This document shows positions 61,904 through 64,000 of a stretch of 64,000 bases of DNA, in pieces; position 1 is the stretch's first letter; the number at the start of each line of letters is the position of its first letter. The position numbers and the translations under genes were made by a program. Under the pieces are notes generated by a model. The model made no database searches. It saw nothing but the letters and a program-made list of their open reading frames with translations, and was not told the origin of the DNA. This DNA is from Paludibacteraceae bacterium (GTDB taxonomy: Bacteria; Bacteroidota; Bacteroidia; Bacteroidales; Paludibacteraceae), in assembly GCA_905233415.1 (NCBI GenBank), contig CAJOEX010000005.1:124001-188000 (forward strand), given 5' to 3'.

Positions 61904-63531
61904 TTGTTGGGTTGATTATTTTTCCACCAAAAGAAATAGGCGTTTTGGCGAGCTTTCTGTTCCTTGGTGCGTGCCACATAAACAGGTTGCATGGTGTATG
62001 GATTCAAACCGGTATAAAACATCGTTGTTGAAAGTGTCATGGGCGTCGGCGTGAAATCCTGCACCTGCTCGGGATGATAGTGCATTCGCTTGGTTTCCTG
62101 TGCCAATTGCGCCATGTCCTTATCCGTGCAGCCCGGGTGCGATGATATAAAATAAGGAATAATCTGCTGGCGGGTACCGTTCTGCTCGTTGACCTTCAAG
62201 AAAAAATCGCGGAAGCGGAGATAGTCCTGCCAATCGGGTTTGCGCATGAGTTTCAAGACATTGGAAGACATATGCTCAGGAGCCACTTTGAGACGGCCAG
62301 AGACATGATATGTCAGGAGTTCGCGGCCATATTCTTCAGACATCAAATCGTAACGTATGCCGGAACCAACATAGGCGTGGCGGACATAGGGCAAAGCACG
62401 GACTGAACGGTAGATATCCAACAAAGGTCCAAAGTCACGGTTAAGATTCTTGCAGATATTCGGCTGCAGGCATGAAGGACGGGCACACTGTTCACAAAGC
62501 GACATGTCCTTGCCGTGCATACGGTACATATTGGCACTCGGTCCGCCCAAATCGGAAATAACACCATGCCAATCCGAGAGTTTGGAGAGTTTGTCGATTT
62601 GGCGAAGGATTGAGGCTTTGGAGCGCGAGGTGATTTGTTTGCCCTGGTGCGCAGAAATCGTACAGAACGAACAACCACCAAAACAGCCGCGATGCAAGCA
62701 AACAGAGAACTTAATCATGTCGTATGCGGGGATTCGCTTGCCACGATATTTCGGATGAGGTGCGAATTGGAAAGGAAGGTCGTAAACGGCGTCAAGTTCT
62801 TCGGTTGTCTGCGGCGGATACGGCGGATTGACAACCACATTGTCCTGAACGATGGTGTGCGTGTGAATCTTGTTGGATTCAATCTCGATGAGACGAAAAT
62901 CCTCCGCGTGAGCCCGTTTGTCACGGAGTTCTTCTTTGAAGGAGTGTAAGCGTACGGCATCCGGGGCATCGGTTGTGCCGATGAAAGCGGTTTGCGGAAT
63001 ATCGTGACGAATTCCACGTCTCGCCAACTCAAGCATCGCCCGTTCGCCCATTCCATAAGTAAGGATATCCGCTTTGGAATCCACCAAAATAGACGGCATA
63101 AGTTTGTCCTGCCAATAGTCGTAGTGCGCCAAGCGACGCATGGAAGCCTCTATGCCGCCAATAACAATCGGAACGTCCGGAAAATGCTGTTTGAGGATTT
63201 GGCAGTAAGTGATGGTGCAATAGTCTGGACGCGCTCCCGCCCTACCCTCCGGCGTGTAGGCATCATCGGAACGGCGACGACGGGCAGCCGTATAATGGTT
63301 AACCATCGAATCCATCGAGCCTGCAGAAACAGCAAAATAAAGCCTCGGTCTGCCGAGTTTGGTAAAATCACGATGGTCGCCACGCCAATCCGGTTGAGGG
63401 ACAAGCGCCACACGGTATCCAGCAGCCTCCAAAACACGACACAAAACAGCAGCCCCAAATTGCGGATGGTCCACGTAGGCATCCCCCGAAAAGAAAATGA
63501 TGTCCAACTCGTCCCAACCGCGAAGTTCCAC
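61900..63531 (-). CDS. YgiQ-family radical SAM protein
   Basis: A 543-aa protein: SGDAYVDHPQFGAAVLCRVLE, CTITYCQILKQHFPDVPIVIGGIEASMRR (B12-binding-like region), radical SAM motif CLHRGCFGGCSFCTISAHQG and DLGGPSANMY. Function of YgiQ is unknown. The given start is the first legal codon (GTG 63531), but conserved-looking residues continue upstream in frame (LTKYIPTTRKEV) to 63564 and then meet a 7-bp repeat and an in-frame stop at 63585-63583. No ATG exists in that stretch, so a CTG start at 63564 or a damaged start is possible. Confidence 0.9.
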   Translation of the reverse strand: MELRGWDELDIIFFSGDAYVDHPQFGAAVLCRVLEAAGYRVALVPQPDWRGDHRDFTKLGRPRLYFAVSAGSMDSMVNHYTAARRRRSDDAYTPEGRAGARPDYCTITYCQILKQHFPDVPIVIGGIEASMRRLAHYDYWQDKLMPSILVDSKADILTYGMGERAMLELARRGIRHDIPQTAFIGTTDAPDAVRLHSFKEELRDKRAHAEDFRLIEIESNKIHTHTIVQDNVVVNPPYPPQTTEELDAVYDLPFQFAPHPKYRGKRIPAYDMIKFSVCLHRGCFGGCSFCTISAHQGKQITSRSKASILRQIDKLSKLSDWHGVISDLGGPSANMYRMHGKDMSLCEQCARPSCLQPNICKNLNRDFGPLLDIYRSVRALPYVRHAYVGSGIRYDLMSEEYGRELLTYHVSGRLKVAPEHMSSNVLKLMRKPDWQDYLRFRDFFLKVNEQNGTRQQIIPYFISSHPGCTDKDMAQLAQETKRMHYHPEQVQDFTPTPMTLSTTMFYTGLNPYTMQPVYVARTKEQKARQNAYFFWWKNNQPNK

Positions 63532-63564
63532 TTCCTTGCGGGTGGTGGGAATATATTTAGTCAG

Positions 63565-63592
63565 GTCGTTGGTCGTTGGTCGTTAGTCGTTT
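63565..63592 (+). repeat. 7-bp tandem repeat (GTCGTTG x 4) at the ygiQ start
   Basis: GTCGTTG, GTCGTTG, GTCGTTA, GTCGTTT directly where the initiation region of ygiQ would be expected. Confidence 0.9.
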
Positions 63593-63599
63593 GATGTTA

Positions 63600-64000
63600 C
63601 TACTCTAATTGCAGGCTTAAGGCGGATTTGAGATTTGCGAGTTCTGCATTCAACCCCACAAGGACTTTGTACTTTTCTTCGGCAGTATAAGCACGATGAG
63701 ATGTATCAAACTCCGCCACTTTGAGCGTGAGTTGCAACTTGCTGTTGTGCAAGACCTTACGAATGTGATCCATCGCTTTTTTACCATGCTTTTTGAACTC
63801 GTTTTGCTGCCACGGGTTAGCAAGCATAAGTTCACAATGTTCCGCATCAATGAGTTGCGGGCGATGTTCACTCAATACAGCCAAGAGACGCGGTTCTCCT
63901 ACGAAGATGCTTTTGAGACCAGCCCACGCGTCATATAGCTGGTCAAGCGTAAAAGGGCGATTTTCCTCCGATGAAGTCGAAACCGCTTCGGTGTCCGGAG
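63600..64000 (-). CDS. dnaX: DNA polymerase III subunit gamma/tau, C-terminal part (partial)
   Basis: The frame is open to the window edge, so the 5' part is missing; the visible 133 codons include FTLDQLYDAWAGLKSI and LLAVLSEHRPQLIDAEH, then MLANPWQQNEFKKHGKK and SHRAYTAEEKYKVLVGLN. This fits the C-terminal domain of Bacteroidota DnaX (strand-helix fold contacting other polymerase subunits). The TTG at 63884 is internal and should not be taken as a start. Assignment is by pattern, without the AAA+ part in view. Confidence 0.7.
   Translation of the reverse strand, partial: PDTEAVSTSSEENRPFTLDQLYDAWAGLKSIFVGEPRLLAVLSEHRPQLIDAEHCELMLANPWQQNEFKKHGKKAMDHIRKVLHNSKLQLTLKVAEFDTSHRAYTAEEKYKVLVGLNAELANLKSALSLQLE

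Overview
The window looks like a Bacteroidales (Bacteroidota) chromosome segment, possibly from a gut or rumen lineage. Supporting signs are the Bacteroidota promoter signature (TTTG about 20 bp upstream of TAnnTTTG) in front of many transcription units, near-absence of Shine-Dalgarno sites, a fused NfnAB-type flavoprotein, PnuC, SPOR and OmpA/WD40 envelope proteins, TonB-dependent uptake, Kdo synthesis genes and the Bacteroidota form of DnaX. The genus cannot be fixed from sequence alone.

Layout. 1-6640: end of a riboflavin synthase, then a rightward operon pyrE - SRPBCC protein - psd - deoC - nfnAB fusion - miaB with a terminator. 6660-11010: two secreted/surface proteins (a three-repeat lipoprotein and a beta-helix protein followed by a 41-aa peptide gene) around a repeat-rich spacer. 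11189-19593: long rightward cluster gyrB - LOG - GH16-like protein - kdsA - kdsD - nucleoside kinase - SPOR protein - folE. 19732-20102: leftward tRNA-Glu - rpsT. 20254-23358: outer-membrane barrel protein and a TonB-dependent receptor whose start codon lies inside a TPP riboswitch. 23570-30539: accessory island with a Fic protein lacking the catalytic His, an unusual spacer, a type III restriction-modification pair, a KilA-N protein flanked by 39-bp direct repeats, and a repeat protein with calcium-loop-like units. 30671-38177: rightward operon of hydrolase, C1 peptidase, UbiA prenyltransferase, radical SAM, IMPACT, acyltransferase, coaD and a C-terminal processing protease. 38152-42250: leftward pnuC, Ig-like lipoprotein, polysaccharide deacetylase and ROK kinase. 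42508-47555: apt, a broken mtaB, a PorE-like OmpA protein and a partner. 47556-61903: leftward surface-glycan and amino-acid cluster (two UDP-GlcNAc 2-epimerases, DUF354, aminotransferase, LicD, FemAB-like, SDR, TagD-like, nucleotidyltransferase, asnA, aminotransferase, GT2). 61900-64000: YgiQ and the C-terminus of DnaX.

The most unusual feature is not one gene. Two classes of very short tandem repeats are scattered over the whole window: an 11-bp-period, GAC-rich family at seven or eight loci, and a 7-8-bp AT-rich family. They lie between genes and also in frame within nfnAB, miaB and an aminotransferase, always at linkers, loops or gene starts. Other points of interest are a TPP riboswitch overlapping a start codon, a PyrE with a degenerate PRPP loop, remnants of duplicated glycan genes that reveal cassette turnover, and a 41-aa peptide gene with a rare strong ribosome binding site. 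All functional calls come from reading motifs by eye; no searches were run.
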